Positions 7,461 through 14,929 are shown, numbered from the stretch's first letter. The stretch: DNA of 15,141 bases from Chth-196 sp044376515 (GCA_044376515.1 JBILKV010000098.1:1-15141), one strand, 5' to 3'. The notes: a model not told the origin generated them from the sequence alone. Translations and numbers: made by a program.

Positions 7461-8273
7461 CTAACGGGGTACCAACAGGGCTGACTCGTAAGACTCATCG
7501 ATGGCGCAGTCCGCTCCCAACGCCGCGCGGAGCGGATCAATGTCTTTGGCGCTAAAACCCAAATGCAAGTGGCGCCGCCAGCCCTCCGCGTGCTCAAACC
7601 GTCCCGTGATTCGTCCCACCGCGAGAGACAGTTCATCCATACTAGACAGGTATGAATCCATTCCCTGACTGACGTCCAGCCAGTGTTTCTGGCTGACATG
7701 CAGCGCAAGCGCTTCGCGTTTGCGCGCGTGAACCGCCGTCGTATTGACGTAAAGCCCAGCCCGGATTTTCTGCCGCAACGGGTCGCTCAGCCCATGCGGC
7801 ATGGCATGATACACGGTGACGTCTTCCGGAAACGAGTCACGGGGCGGCTCGGTTTGAAAGTTTGGAATCCCGTGTGCAAACGCTGCGGTAACGGCAAGCC
7901 GGGAGGCGTTTATGTGGTCCTCCATGTAGTCTTGTGGAGAATGGGTCAGCACGATGCTCGGACGCGTCTCGCGCACGACTGCAGCGACTTTTTTAAGCGT
8001 CTCGCGGCAGTAGAAAAGCTCCAGGTCATCTGCAATGGGAGGATAAAAGCACGCCCCCAAGAGACGTGCGGCTTCCTGCGCCTCCCTGAGTCGGGTTTCG
8101 GCTGTGACGCGGGCATCCATCTGCACGGAGCCGGCGTTTCCCGAGCAGAGATTCAAATAGTGCAGGTCCCAGCCGCGCAGACCGAGCTGAAGAAGAGTGC
8201 CCGCTGCGACAAACTCGATGTCGTCAGGATGGGCGAATATTGCCAGAGCAGATTTGCGGGATGCGTCGCCCAT
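7461..8273 (-). CDS. PIG-L (LmbE-like) family N-deacetylase
   Basis: 270 residues without a signal peptide, hence cytoplasmic. The zinc-binding AHPDDIE motif is at 14-20 (His15, Asp17 or Asp18), and the second metal/catalytic segment HSPQDYMEDH is at 111-120. RLREAQEAARLLGA at 61-74 is the helix typical of the family. PIG-L/LmbE enzymes remove N-acetyl groups from GlcNAc linked to inositol, malate, lipids or mycothiol precursors; known members need the HPDD Asp as general base, which is present. The gene lies between a DUF1080 gene (47 bp upstream) and the symporter (33 bp downstream). Together with the NagB-like protein it points to an N-acetylated amino sugar in the pathway. That substrate is inference; a carbohydrate-derived amide is the safest statement. 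Confidence 0.9.
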   Translation of the reverse strand: MGDASRKSALAIFAHPDDIEFVAAGTLLQLGLRGWDLHYLNLCSGNAGSVQMDARVTAETRLREAQEAARLLGACFYPPIADDLELFYCRETLKKVAAVVRETRPSIVLTHSPQDYMEDHINASRLAVTAAFAHGIPNFQTEPPRDSFPEDVTVYHAMPHGLSDPLRQKIRAGLYVNTTAVHARKREALALHVSQKHWLDVSQGMDSYLSSMDELSLAVGRITGRFEHAEGWRRHLHLGFSAKDIDPLRAALGADCAIDESYESALLVPR

Positions 8274-8283
8274 AAATTAAGAA

Positions 8284-8297
8284 TTGGGTTTTCCCAA
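8284..8297 (-). other. Small hairpin just upstream of the PIG-L gene
   Basis: On the minus strand TTGGG, a loop of four A and CCCAA form a perfect 5-bp stem, followed by the T-rich TTCTTAATTT right before the ATG at 8273. It resembles a very weak terminator or attenuator, or a 5' stabiliser of the downstream message. The stem is short and could be chance. Confidence 0.27.
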
Positions 8298-8320
8298 AAA
8301 TGGAATCAGCGACTGGGTAA

Positions 8321-9013
8321 TCACATGGGGGTGACGAGCAGGCTGCGAAACGCGACAGGCCCGTGATCCCCTTGTATGAGGAGCGGCCCCAGAGGTGATT
8401 CGTCATTGAATTTGCTCGCCCGTGTCGGACCAGAGCACTCGACATTTTCGTGAATCAGTTTCCCGTTGTGCAGGACTTTAATGAAGGTCGCGCTAGAAAC
8501 ATTTTTGCCATTGGAATCAAATCGCGGCGCCTTGAACGTGACGTCAAAGGATTGCCACTCTCCGGGCGGCATGCTTGCGTTCAAACGCGGGGCTCTTCCC
8601 TCAAAGCCGGCATTGTCTTTCCACCGTTGGTAAATGGCACCGCAATCGCCCTTACCGACCTCCGCCTTGCCGTAACTGTCTAGAATCTGGAGCTCGTATC
8701 TGCCCATGAAATAAACTCCGCTGTTGGAATTTTTTGGAACGCAAAACTCCACGTGGACCTGGCAATCCCCAAACTCCTGCACGCTCATAATATTGACGCT
8801 TTTTCCGGCTGCACATCCAAGCGTCACCCCCGTTCCGTCGGTTGCCGAAAACGACTGCGGGGCGTTTGGATTCAGTGCGAGAGAGCCGACGAGGGACCAC
8901 GGGAAGGTAGGTTCCCGCCAGCTCTGCAAATCTTGTCCGTTAAAAAGTTGGAAGTCGGCGGCAAATCCAAGACTGGTGGAAAAGAGGATGCCAAGGAGAA
9001 GAGATAGCTTCAT
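8321..9013 (-). CDS. Secreted DUF1080 protein (3-keto-disaccharide hydrolase family), copy 2
   Basis: 230 residues with a Sec signal peptide MKLSLLLGILFSTSLGFAA and a mature start DFQLFNGQDLQSW, typical of DUF1080 (FxLFNGxDLxxW). Further family landmarks are NSGVYFMGRYELQILDSYG at 97-115, GDCGAIYQRW at 122-131, PPGEWQSFDVTF at 149-160, APRFDSNGK at 162-170, HNGKLIHENVECSGPT at 182-197 and GPLLIQGDHGPVAFRSLLV at 209-227. The match to the classical family is closer than for the copy at 3392-4138. The predicted role is cleavage of a 3-keto-glycoside formed by the Gfo/Idh/MocA enzymes encoded just upstream (66-bp gap). The enzyme should act in the periplasm or outside the cell. The substrate is not fixed by the sequence. 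Confidence 0.92.
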   Translation of the reverse strand: MKLSLLLGILFSTSLGFAADFQLFNGQDLQSWREPTFPWSLVGSLALNPNAPQSFSATDGTGVTLGCAAGKSVNIMSVQEFGDCQVHVEFCVPKNSNSGVYFMGRYELQILDSYGKAEVGKGDCGAIYQRWKDNAGFEGRAPRLNASMPPGEWQSFDVTFKAPRFDSNGKNVSSATFIKVLHNGKLIHENVECSGPTRASKFNDESPLGPLLIQGDHGPVAFRSLLVTPM

Positions 9014-9079
9014 ACGGTAGGGAGGATGAGAAAAAATGGGCTGGTATGCTCGCTGAGCCTACGAGGAGTCGGGGAGGGT

Positions 9080-10108
9080 TTACGCCAACTGCACAGGAAC
9101 CCCGCCTTGAGCGGCGCTTTGGTCTGCAGCGAAGATCACTTCAAAAGTTCTGAGTGCTTCTCTGAAACTGGTAAGAGGCATATCGCGCCCCGCTTCGATG
9201 GCGTCGAAAAACGCCTGAAACTGCGACTGATACGGATGGTCGTTAACATCACCAGAATCCGCCAGTTGAACCGCCAGTTGACTCCAGCGTCCCTTCTCGG
9301 TCTTCAGCCTTTGCGAGTGAAACTTGTCGTCGAGAAGACTCCCCTGACTACCCACAAGGTGGGTATGAAAGTAATAGGGCTGAAGACAGTCCACAATGGC
9401 AGCACACTTTCCAACGGCCCCGTTCTTGAACTTCAGCAACGTCACCGAGGAGGTGTCGTATTCATAGGGCGCAAAGACGTCGCTTCTGGACCTTGTGCTC
9501 ATGCTCGTCACGCTTTCGACTTCGCCTCCCATGCACAGCAGTAGGGCATCAAGTGCGTGGCATCCGGCGGAGAGCAACGCGCTGCCGCCTTCCTTTTTGC
9601 CCGTATTCCAGCGAAACTGACCATACCACGGCCCAATGCCATAATAATAATCAACTTCTCCGTAATGCAGCTCCCCTAACAGGCCCTGCTCGATCAATGC
9701 TCGGGTTGCGATCATTGGCCCGGAAAAGCGCAACTCAAAGCACACGCATCCCTTGACTCCGTTCGCGTCTGCAGCCGCGACTATCGCCCTGACCTCCGCC
9801 AAGGAATTGGCCATCGGCTTTTCTAGAATGATGTGTTTCCTCGCCTTAGCTGCGGCGATGGCCTGCTCACAGTGCAGGCTGGGGTAGCCAGTGATATCAA
9901 CGATGTGGATGTCGGGGTCTGCAAGGAACGCGTCGAAATCCTGATACGCTTTGATGTTGCAGCCATGTTCTGCGGTTAACTGCGAACTCTCCAGCGGCCG
10001 CGATGAATATACGGCGCTGACCTGCGCCTGCCGCGTGGCGTTAATCGCTTCGATATGGGCCCTCGCTGCCCAGCCGTACCCGATAATTCCCACATTAAAT
10101 TTATTCAT
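9080..10108 (-). CDS. Cytoplasmic Gfo/Idh/MocA family oxidoreductase
   Basis: 342 residues without a signal peptide. The N-terminal Rossmann domain (PF01408) opens with NVGIIGYGWAARAH at 5-18. DIHIVDITGYPSLHCEQAIA at 66-85 and the signature EKP at 96-98 complete the nucleotide domain. The C-terminal domain shows GGSALLSAGCHALDALL at 174-190, where His184 and Asp187 fit the family's substrate/catalytic pair, and YYGIGPWYGQFRWN at 155-168. Members oxidise or reduce sugar hydroxyls with NAD(P)(H), including C3 oxidation of glucosides. Being cytoplasmic, it may finish a pathway (for example reducing a keto-sugar back) or oxidise imported substrate. It follows the exported paralogue by 60 bp. Whether it acts at C3 is inferred from the DUF1080 and ThuA neighbours. 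Confidence 0.9.
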   Translation of the reverse strand: MNKFNVGIIGYGWAARAHIEAINATRQAQVSAVYSSRPLESSQLTAEHGCNIKAYQDFDAFLADPDIHIVDITGYPSLHCEQAIAAAKARKHIILEKPMANSLAEVRAIVAAADANGVKGCVCFELRFSGPMIATRALIEQGLLGELHYGEVDYYYGIGPWYGQFRWNTGKKEGGSALLSAGCHALDALLLCMGGEVESVTSMSTRSRSDVFAPYEYDTSSVTLLKFKNGAVGKCAAIVDCLQPYYFHTHLVGSQGSLLDDKFHSQRLKTEKGRWSQLAVQLADSGDVNDHPYQSQFQAFFDAIEAGRDMPLTSFREALRTFEVIFAADQSAAQGGVPVQLA

Positions 10109-10168
10109 CAGCTCTAAATGGTTTGTTTTGAGTCGGCACTTGGCTCAGCCGGTTTTTTGGGGGCACGT

Positions 10169-11467
10169 CTAAATCAGCTTTGTCCTGCCAGGCGATGCCA
10201 TCGGTTCAACGGGTAATTCCATGTCCCACTTCAGGTTCTGGGGGAACAGATTCTCCTTGGAATTGAGCATGTGCTCCCATGTCACCTCCTGACCGGTATA
10301 AGCCGCCATCCGCCCCATGATCCCAGCGAGGGTACTCTGGCACATCCATTCCCCGTCATTCACGGGCGCGCCGCCCCGAATGGAGTCATAGAGATCCTTG
10401 TGCTCTTGGAGGTACATGCCAAGGTACTTGCCTTCGGCCTTCCAAGGATTCGCGCCAGTAATCTGCGCGAGGCTCCACTTGCTGGTGGCGATTCCCGTCG
10501 CGCCGGTGATGTAGTCGCTGTTGTCGTTGAAGCATCCGCTGATCTGGCGCTGTGCCATGACCCCTCGCACACCGTTAGCCCATTCGAAATTTACCTCAAT
10601 GTGGTCGAACGTATTTCCACCGGGATTCGGATTCTGTCGACCACCCGTCGCCGTGCACCGGAGCGGCGGCTTGTCTTCCATGGCCCAGAGCATTTTGTCG
10701 ACGCTGTGAACGGCCTGTTCGACAAACCCATCACCGGAAAGCCACGTAAAATTGTACCAATTACGCAGCTGCCACTCCAGGTCTGTAACTCCATCTTTGC
10801 GAGACTCCAGGGCCGGCATGGGCTTCACCGATCCGGTCAGATAGGTGTGATATAGTCCGCGGACCTCTCCAATCGCGCCGGAGTGGATTCTCTTGAAAAG
10901 CTCTCGGCGAGCCAAGTCGAAGCGCCAACAAAAACCGGCGGTCACACTGAGTTGCTTTTCCTTCGCCCTGCGCGCGGCCTCGATGACGGCGCGCACCCCG
11001 GCGGCATCGGTTGCCATTGGTTTTTCGCAGAAAATATGTTTCCCTGCCTGCACTGCAGCGGTGAAGTGCAGTGGACGGAAGCCGGGAGGCGTCGCCAGCA
11101 ACACGCAGTCGATGTCGGAGGCAAGAACCTGCTTGTAGGCGTCCAAACCCACAAACTGGCGTTCTTTCGGGACGTCGACGCGACCTGGGGAACTCGCGTA
11201 TTTCGCGTTTAGTCCATTAATTGCAGCTTCCACCTTTTCCCCGAACACATCGCCCACGGCGACGAGTTGAACGTTGGGGTCAACTGTGAGAGCGTCATTG
11301 GCAGCACCTGTTCCGCGGCCTCCACATCCCACCAAACCAAGACGGATACGGTCCTTTTTATTTTGGGCGTGCAGGATTGCCGGAAACGCCATCGCGCCTG
11401 CAGCTATCGAGGAGGCGCGCAGAAAATTGCGGCGTGTGAGATCGAGTTGAGGTTGGATTGAATTCAT
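10169..11467 (-). CDS. Tat-exported Gfo/Idh/MocA family oxidoreductase
   Basis: 432 residues. A twin-arginine signal is at 11-34 (TRRNFLRASS, then a hydrophobic stretch ending AILHA), typical of the exported branch that carries a tightly bound dinucleotide. The Rossmann motif RLGLVGCGGRGTGAA is at 42-56, ATPPGFRPLHFTAAVQAGK at 125-143 and the CEKP signature at 147-150. The substrate domain has SGDGFVEQAVHSVDKMLWAM at 244-263, with His254 and Asp257 as the likely catalytic pair. The C-terminus is of the type with GGAPVNDGEWMCQSTLAGI at 365-383, as in many PVC-group homologues. It is the first gene of the minus-strand cluster, reading away from the divergent araC. The predicted role is extracytoplasmic oxidation of a sugar hydroxyl, supplying keto-glycosides to the secreted DUF1080 enzymes. 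Electron acceptor and substrate unknown. Confidence 0.92.
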   Translation of the reverse strand: MNSIQPQLDLTRRNFLRASSIAAGAMAFPAILHAQNKKDRIRLGLVGCGGRGTGAANDALTVDPNVQLVAVGDVFGEKVEAAINGLNAKYASSPGRVDVPKERQFVGLDAYKQVLASDIDCVLLATPPGFRPLHFTAAVQAGKHIFCEKPMATDAAGVRAVIEAARRAKEKQLSVTAGFCWRFDLARRELFKRIHSGAIGEVRGLYHTYLTGSVKPMPALESRKDGVTDLEWQLRNWYNFTWLSGDGFVEQAVHSVDKMLWAMEDKPPLRCTATGGRQNPNPGGNTFDHIEVNFEWANGVRGVMAQRQISGCFNDNSDYITGATGIATSKWSLAQITGANPWKAEGKYLGMYLQEHKDLYDSIRGGAPVNDGEWMCQSTLAGIMGRMAAYTGQEVTWEHMLNSKENLFPQNLKWDMELPVEPMASPGRTKLI

Positions 11468-11545
11468 GAGAGGCTCATCAGGTTCCGTCTCTCTTAAATC
11501 ACTTTTTGCTCAGTTTGGGGTGCCGAGTTCTAATACTTTTGTGAC
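11468..11545. promoter_or_regulatory. Divergent promoter region between the catabolic cluster and araC
   Basis: This 78-bp gap separates two divergent starts, so it must hold the promoters of both the minus-strand cluster and the regulator unless they lie inside coding DNA. A TAATAC at 11531-11536 is a possible -10 for araC, but it would leave almost no leader and no good -35 pairs with it. No convincing promoter was seen on the minus strand and no clear direct repeat for AraC binding was found. The role is inferred from gene orientation. Confidence 0.5.
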
Positions 11546-12415
11546 ATGACCAGCCGTGCGATTCGCGAACAGATCCCGTGGAGTGCAGAGCAGGCTGTTT
11601 TCTGTGAACAGATTCAGGGTGACGACTATGGAACGCCGTGGCATTTCCATCCCGAGATCGAATTCGCTCTGGTACGAAAAAGTGGAGGATACCGAGTGGT
11701 TGGCGATGACGTGACAAATCTGCAGGCAGGGGACCTTGTCCTTATCGGAAGTGACCTGCCCCACGTTTTTTACCATGACAAAGACACAGGAGCGGCCGAC
11801 GCTCTTATCATCCAGTTCAATGCCAATTTTGCCGGTGACTCTCTTGTTCGACACCCTGATTTTCAACCCATCCAACGTCTGTTTAACAGGGCTACGCGCG
11901 GTTTGAAAATCGTGGGCGCCCTTCGCGGCGAGACCGCACAACAATTGGAGATGGTTCCCTCCTTGGGGCATTTGCGCCGGATTGCGAAGTTACTTGAAGT
12001 TTTAGACGGCCTAGCGGCGGCAAAGGGGCTTGTGCCCTTATGCGCGCCGGGTTACGTGGCGCCCATCGATTTACGAGATCAAGACAGAGTTGGGCGGGTC
12101 ATGCAGTTCATCCACGCCCGGATCCGAAGCACGATCAATCGAAGAGAGGTTGCCGAGGTGGCTGCCCTGAGTGAGGGAGCGTTTAGTCGGTTTTTTCGCA
12201 AATGTACTGGTCGGACGTTGCCGATGTACCTGAATGAGATTCGGCTCGGAATTGCGGCGCGCTTGTTGCAGGAAACGGACCTCAGGGTCTCGGAGGTGGC
12301 CGCAGAGTGTGGCTTTACCAATTTATCCAACTTTAATCGTCGATTTTACACATGTAAGCAGATGACGCCCATAGCATTCCGTCAGAAAATTGCGGGTTCT
12401 CAGCGGGTCGTTTAA
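11546..12415 (+). CDS. AraC-family transcriptional regulator with N-terminal cupin sensor
   Basis: 289 residues. The N-terminal cupin has PWHFHPEIEFALV at 31-43 and a closing AGDLVLIGSDLPHVF at 61-75, the usual sugar-sensing beta-barrel of AraC proteins. The C-terminal DNA-binding domain has two helix-turn-helix units: REVAEVAALSEGAFSRFFRK at 200-219 and VSEVAAECGFTNLSNFNRRF at 248-267, followed by the conserved MTPIAFRQ end. Proteins of this pattern usually activate an adjacent catabolic operon on binding a sugar ligand. Here the gene is divergent from the Gfo/Idh/MocA-led cluster with 78 bp between starts, making that cluster the obvious target. An IS21-family element begins 20 bp after its stop but leaves the coding region intact. 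Confidence 0.93.
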   Translation: MTSRAIREQIPWSAEQAVFCEQIQGDDYGTPWHFHPEIEFALVRKSGGYRVVGDDVTNLQAGDLVLIGSDLPHVFYHDKDTGAADALIIQFNANFAGDSLVRHPDFQPIQRLFNRATRGLKIVGALRGETAQQLEMVPSLGHLRRIAKLLEVLDGLAAAKGLVPLCAPGYVAPIDLRDQDRVGRVMQFIHARIRSTINRREVAEVAALSEGAFSRFFRKCTGRTLPMYLNEIRLGIAARLLQETDLRVSEVAAECGFTNLSNFNRRFYTCKQMTPIAFRQKIAGSQRVV

Positions 12416-12435
12416 ATCAAATGCCAAGGCGCTTC

Positions 12436-12499
12436 TGTCAGCGGTCGGTCAAAGTGTACCACCTCCGGTCGAATTAACCGGGTTCAAAGTGTACCACCT
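12436..12499 (+). repeat. IS21 left terminal inverted repeat with two transposase-site copies (L1, L2)
   Basis: The end TGTCAGCGGTC is followed by the motif CAAAGTGTACCACC at about 12450-12463 (L1) and again at 12485-12498 (L2), 35 bp apart. These match inverted copies at the right end of the element. In IS21, multiple terminal repeats are IstA binding sites. Confidence 0.88.
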
Positions 12500-12552
12500 T
12501 TGAGGGGCGAAAACGGCTCCATCTGAGCGCATCCGGGCGCTTGGACTGGGGC

Positions 12553-14151
12553 ATGTCCAACGTCCTTAAATTGAGTTTACAAGAAACTATTCGTTCCCTG
12601 CATCAGAAGGGCTGGGGCCAGCGACGCATCTCGCGTGAGTTGGGAGTCCACCGAAAAACGGTCAGGCTCCACATCAAAGCGGGCCCAAAGTGTACCACCA
12701 ATTCGACCGCCGGCTCCCAAGCCGTAGCTGGTTCAAAATGTACCAGTATTTCGACCGCCGGCTCTGAAGGCGGCGATGGGGACCGCCACGGGGGCGATGT
12801 TGTCGGTGGGGCAAGGTCCGGGCGCCAGAGCGTGTGCGAGCCGTTTCGTGCGTTTGTCGAGTCGAGGGTTGAGGCCGGCTTGAGCGCCCAGTGTGTGTAC
12901 CAGGATCTGGTGACCGAGCACGGGTTCAAGGGTTCCTACGAGTCGGTGAAGCGCTACGTGCGCAAGCTCAAGGCCAAGAACCCGACCCGGGTGTGGCGCC
13001 TCGAATGTAACCCGGGCGAGGAGGCGCAGGTGGATTTCGGCCTTGGGGCGCCCATAGTCGCTGCGCAGGGCAAGCGGACCCGAACCTGGGTGCTTCGGGT
13101 GGTGCTGAGTCATTCGCGCAAAGGCTACAGCGAGGCGGTGCTCCGGCAGGACACAGAGACGTTCCTACGGGTGCTCGAGAACGCGATCCGCAGCTTTGGA
13201 GGGGCACCCCTGACCTTGAATGTGGACAACCTGAAGGCGGCCGTCACCAAGGCCGACTGGTATGATCCGGAGATCAACCCGAAGCTGGCGGAGTTCTGCC
13301 GGCACTATGGGATGAGCGTGTTGCCGTGCCGGCCCTACACGCCGCAGCACAAGGGCAAGGTGGAGCGCGGCGTGGGCTATGTGAAGGAGAACGCCTTGAA
13401 GGGGCGCGTCTTCAAGGGCCTGCGGGAGCTCAACGCTCATCTGCTGCACTGGGAAGCCACCGTGGCGGACAAGCGCATCCACGGCACCACGCGCCAGCAG
13501 GTGGCGGCGTGCTTTGAGAAGGAACGGCCCCACCTGCTGCCCCTTGCCGAGAGCCTCTTTCCGTTCTTTAGCGAGGCGCAGCGCAGTGTCGGCCGGGACA
13601 GCTTTGTGGAGGTGGCAAAGGCCTACTACGAGGCACCGCCGGAGTTCATCGGGCGCAAAGTGTGGGTGCGTTGGGATGCCCGCTGTGTGCACATCCTCAA
13701 TGAGCGGATGGAACAGGTGGCCCTGCACACAAGGCTTGAACCCGGGCGGTTCAGCCGCAGCCTCGGCGCGGGCGGGTGGAGCACGCCGGTGCGGGGCACG
13801 TGCAAGCACTGGGTGTCGCGGGCGGCAGTGCTTGGAGCGCACTGCGGCCAGTGGGCGCAGGCGGCTGCCGAGGCCCGCGGGCCCGAGGCGATCCGGGCCA
13901 TCATGGGGGTGTGCGGACTCATCAAAAAGCACTCGGCCACCGCACTGGACGCCGCCTGCGCCAAAGCCCTGCGGGAGGGGTGTCACAACTACAAGGGGAT
14001 CCAGACGCTCCTTGGCCGTGAGACGGAACAGACCCACTTCGGCTTCGTGGAAAGCCATCCCCTGATCCGCACCCTTGGCACCTACAACGACTTCATCAAC
14101 CAAACCCAAACCAACCACCCAACCAATGACGCCAGTAACCAACACCCTTAA
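12553..14151 (+). CDS. istA: IS21-family transposase IstA
   Basis: 532 residues from the ATG at 12553; a TTG at 12541 could add four residues. An N-terminal helix-turn-helix (GWGQRRISRELGVHRKTVRL) is at 20-39. The DDE integrase core has Asp161 in AQVDFG, Asp225 in NVDNLKAAV and Glu271 in GKVERGVGYVKENAL, the classical IS21 arrangement. The C-terminal region contains the beta-barrel domain and the family's RSVGRDSFVEV segment near 344-354. Between HTH and core, residues 46-76 form a 16-residue tandem repeat (PKCTTNSTAGSQAVAG, then SKCTSISTAGSEGG) that coincides with internal copies of the terminal-repeat DNA motif. The stop overlaps the istB start by 26 bp in another frame, so coupling is likely. 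IstA cuts and joins the element's ends with the IstB ATPase. Confidence 0.95.
   Translation: MSNVLKLSLQETIRSLHQKGWGQRRISRELGVHRKTVRLHIKAGPKCTTNSTAGSQAVAGSKCTSISTAGSEGGDGDRHGGDVVGGARSGRQSVCEPFRAFVESRVEAGLSAQCVYQDLVTEHGFKGSYESVKRYVRKLKAKNPTRVWRLECNPGEEAQVDFGLGAPIVAAQGKRTRTWVLRVVLSHSRKGYSEAVLRQDTETFLRVLENAIRSFGGAPLTLNVDNLKAAVTKADWYDPEINPKLAEFCRHYGMSVLPCRPYTPQHKGKVERGVGYVKENALKGRVFKGLRELNAHLLHWEATVADKRIHGTTRQQVAACFEKERPHLLPLAESLFPFFSEAQRSVGRDSFVEVAKAYYEAPPEFIGRKVWVRWDARCVHILNERMEQVALHTRLEPGRFSRSLGAGGWSTPVRGTCKHWVSRAAVLGAHCGQWAQAAAEARGPEAIRAIMGVCGLIKKHSATALDAACAKALREGCHNYKGIQTLLGRETEQTHFGFVESHPLIRTLGTYNDFINQTQTNHPTNDASNQHP
12686..12764 (+). repeat. Two internal copies (L3, L4) of the IS terminal-repeat motif inside istA
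   Basis: CAAAGTGTACCACC at 12686-12699 and CAAAATGTACCAGT at 12734-12747 repeat the motif of both IS ends in direct orientation to the left end. Each is followed by TTCGACCGCCGGCTC, giving a 48-bp in-frame tandem repeat. They lie within istA codons about 45-71. Confidence 0.85.
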
Positions 14152-14929
14152 ACGCCACGCCCTGAATCTGCGCATGTCCGGACTGCTTGGCAGCCTTGAG
14201 CTGCGCCTGCGGGAGGCCGAGTCCCACCGGTTGCCCTACGCGGAGTTCCTTGAGCTGATCTTCCAAGACGAACTCAACGTGCGCAACCAGCGCCTGATCG
14301 CGCGCCGCAACAAGGTGGCCGACTTTCGGGAAACCCGCTCGCTGGAGAACTTCGACTTCGCCTTCAATACGACCATCAACCGCGGACAGGTCTACCAACT
14401 GGCCACCTGCCAGTTCGTGCGCGAGAAGCGGGACGTGCTGCTTGTGGGGCCTCCCGGAGTGGGCAAGAGCCACATAGCGCAGTCGGTGGGGCGGGAAGCG
14501 GTGAAGGCGGGCTTTACGGTGCTCTACCGCTCCGTTTTTGACCTTGTACGCGACCTGCTGGAGCCCGAGACCCAGGCAGAGGAGACGCGCCTGCTCAAGC
14601 GCTACCTCAAACCCGACCTTCTCATCATCGACGACATGGGATTGAAGATCTTGCCGGCCAAGAGTGGGGAAATCCTGCTGGAGATCATCATCCGTCGGTA
14701 CGAGAACCGCTCGACGATGATGACCTCCAACCGTCCAGTGGAGGAGTGGGGCAAACTGTTGTGCGACGTGCCCGCAGCCAGTGCGATCCTCGACCGTCTC
14801 ACTCACCACGCCGAGATCATCGCCATCACTGGGCGCAGCTACCGACTCAAGGAGAGAGCAGCCGAACAGAACCAGCGTCAGGCGAGCCACCCGAAACCGG
14901 AAAAAAAAGCAGCATCGCCACGCGAATAG
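14126..14929 (+). CDS. istB: IS21-family helper ATPase IstB
   Basis: 267 residues from the ATG at 14126 (MTPVTNTLKRHALNLRMSGL). An upstream in-frame start at 14075 would lie deeper within istA and add a Thr/Pro-rich stretch, so it is less likely. The N-terminal domain is the usual IstB helical oligomerisation part. The AAA+ domain has Walker A GPPGVGKSH at 108-116, Walker B LLIIDDMG at 165-172, a sensor TSNRP at 200-204 and a conserved LDRLTHHAEIIAITGRSYR at 222-240. The length fits the family. The C-terminal 25 residues are basic and Lys/Pro-rich. IstB forms ATP-dependent assemblies on target DNA and activates IstA. It starts 26 bp inside istA. Confidence 0.95.
   Translation: MTPVTNTLKRHALNLRMSGLLGSLELRLREAESHRLPYAEFLELIFQDELNVRNQRLIARRNKVADFRETRSLENFDFAFNTTINRGQVYQLATCQFVREKRDVLLVGPPGVGKSHIAQSVGREAVKAGFTVLYRSVFDLVRDLLEPETQAEETRLLKRYLKPDLLIIDDMGLKILPAKSGEILLEIIIRRYENRSTMMTSNRPVEEWGKLLCDVPAASAILDRLTHHAEIIAITGRSYRLKERAAEQNQRQASHPKPEKKAASPRE

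Noticed and set aside
10109..10168. Possible terminator between the two Gfo/Idh/MocA genes
   Set aside because: Only short imperfect GGC/GCC pairings without a following T-tract were found; read-through is more likely.
12450..12764. Repeated GTGTACCACC units considered as a CRISPR-like array
   Set aside because: The spacing is irregular, copies also occur inverted at the other IS end, and they fit IS21 transposase-binding repeats.
13165..14175. Minus-strand ORF of 336 codons opposite istA
   Set aside because: It is a GC-rich antisense shadow of the DDE transposase, with low-complexity His/Arg/Ala content and no motif.
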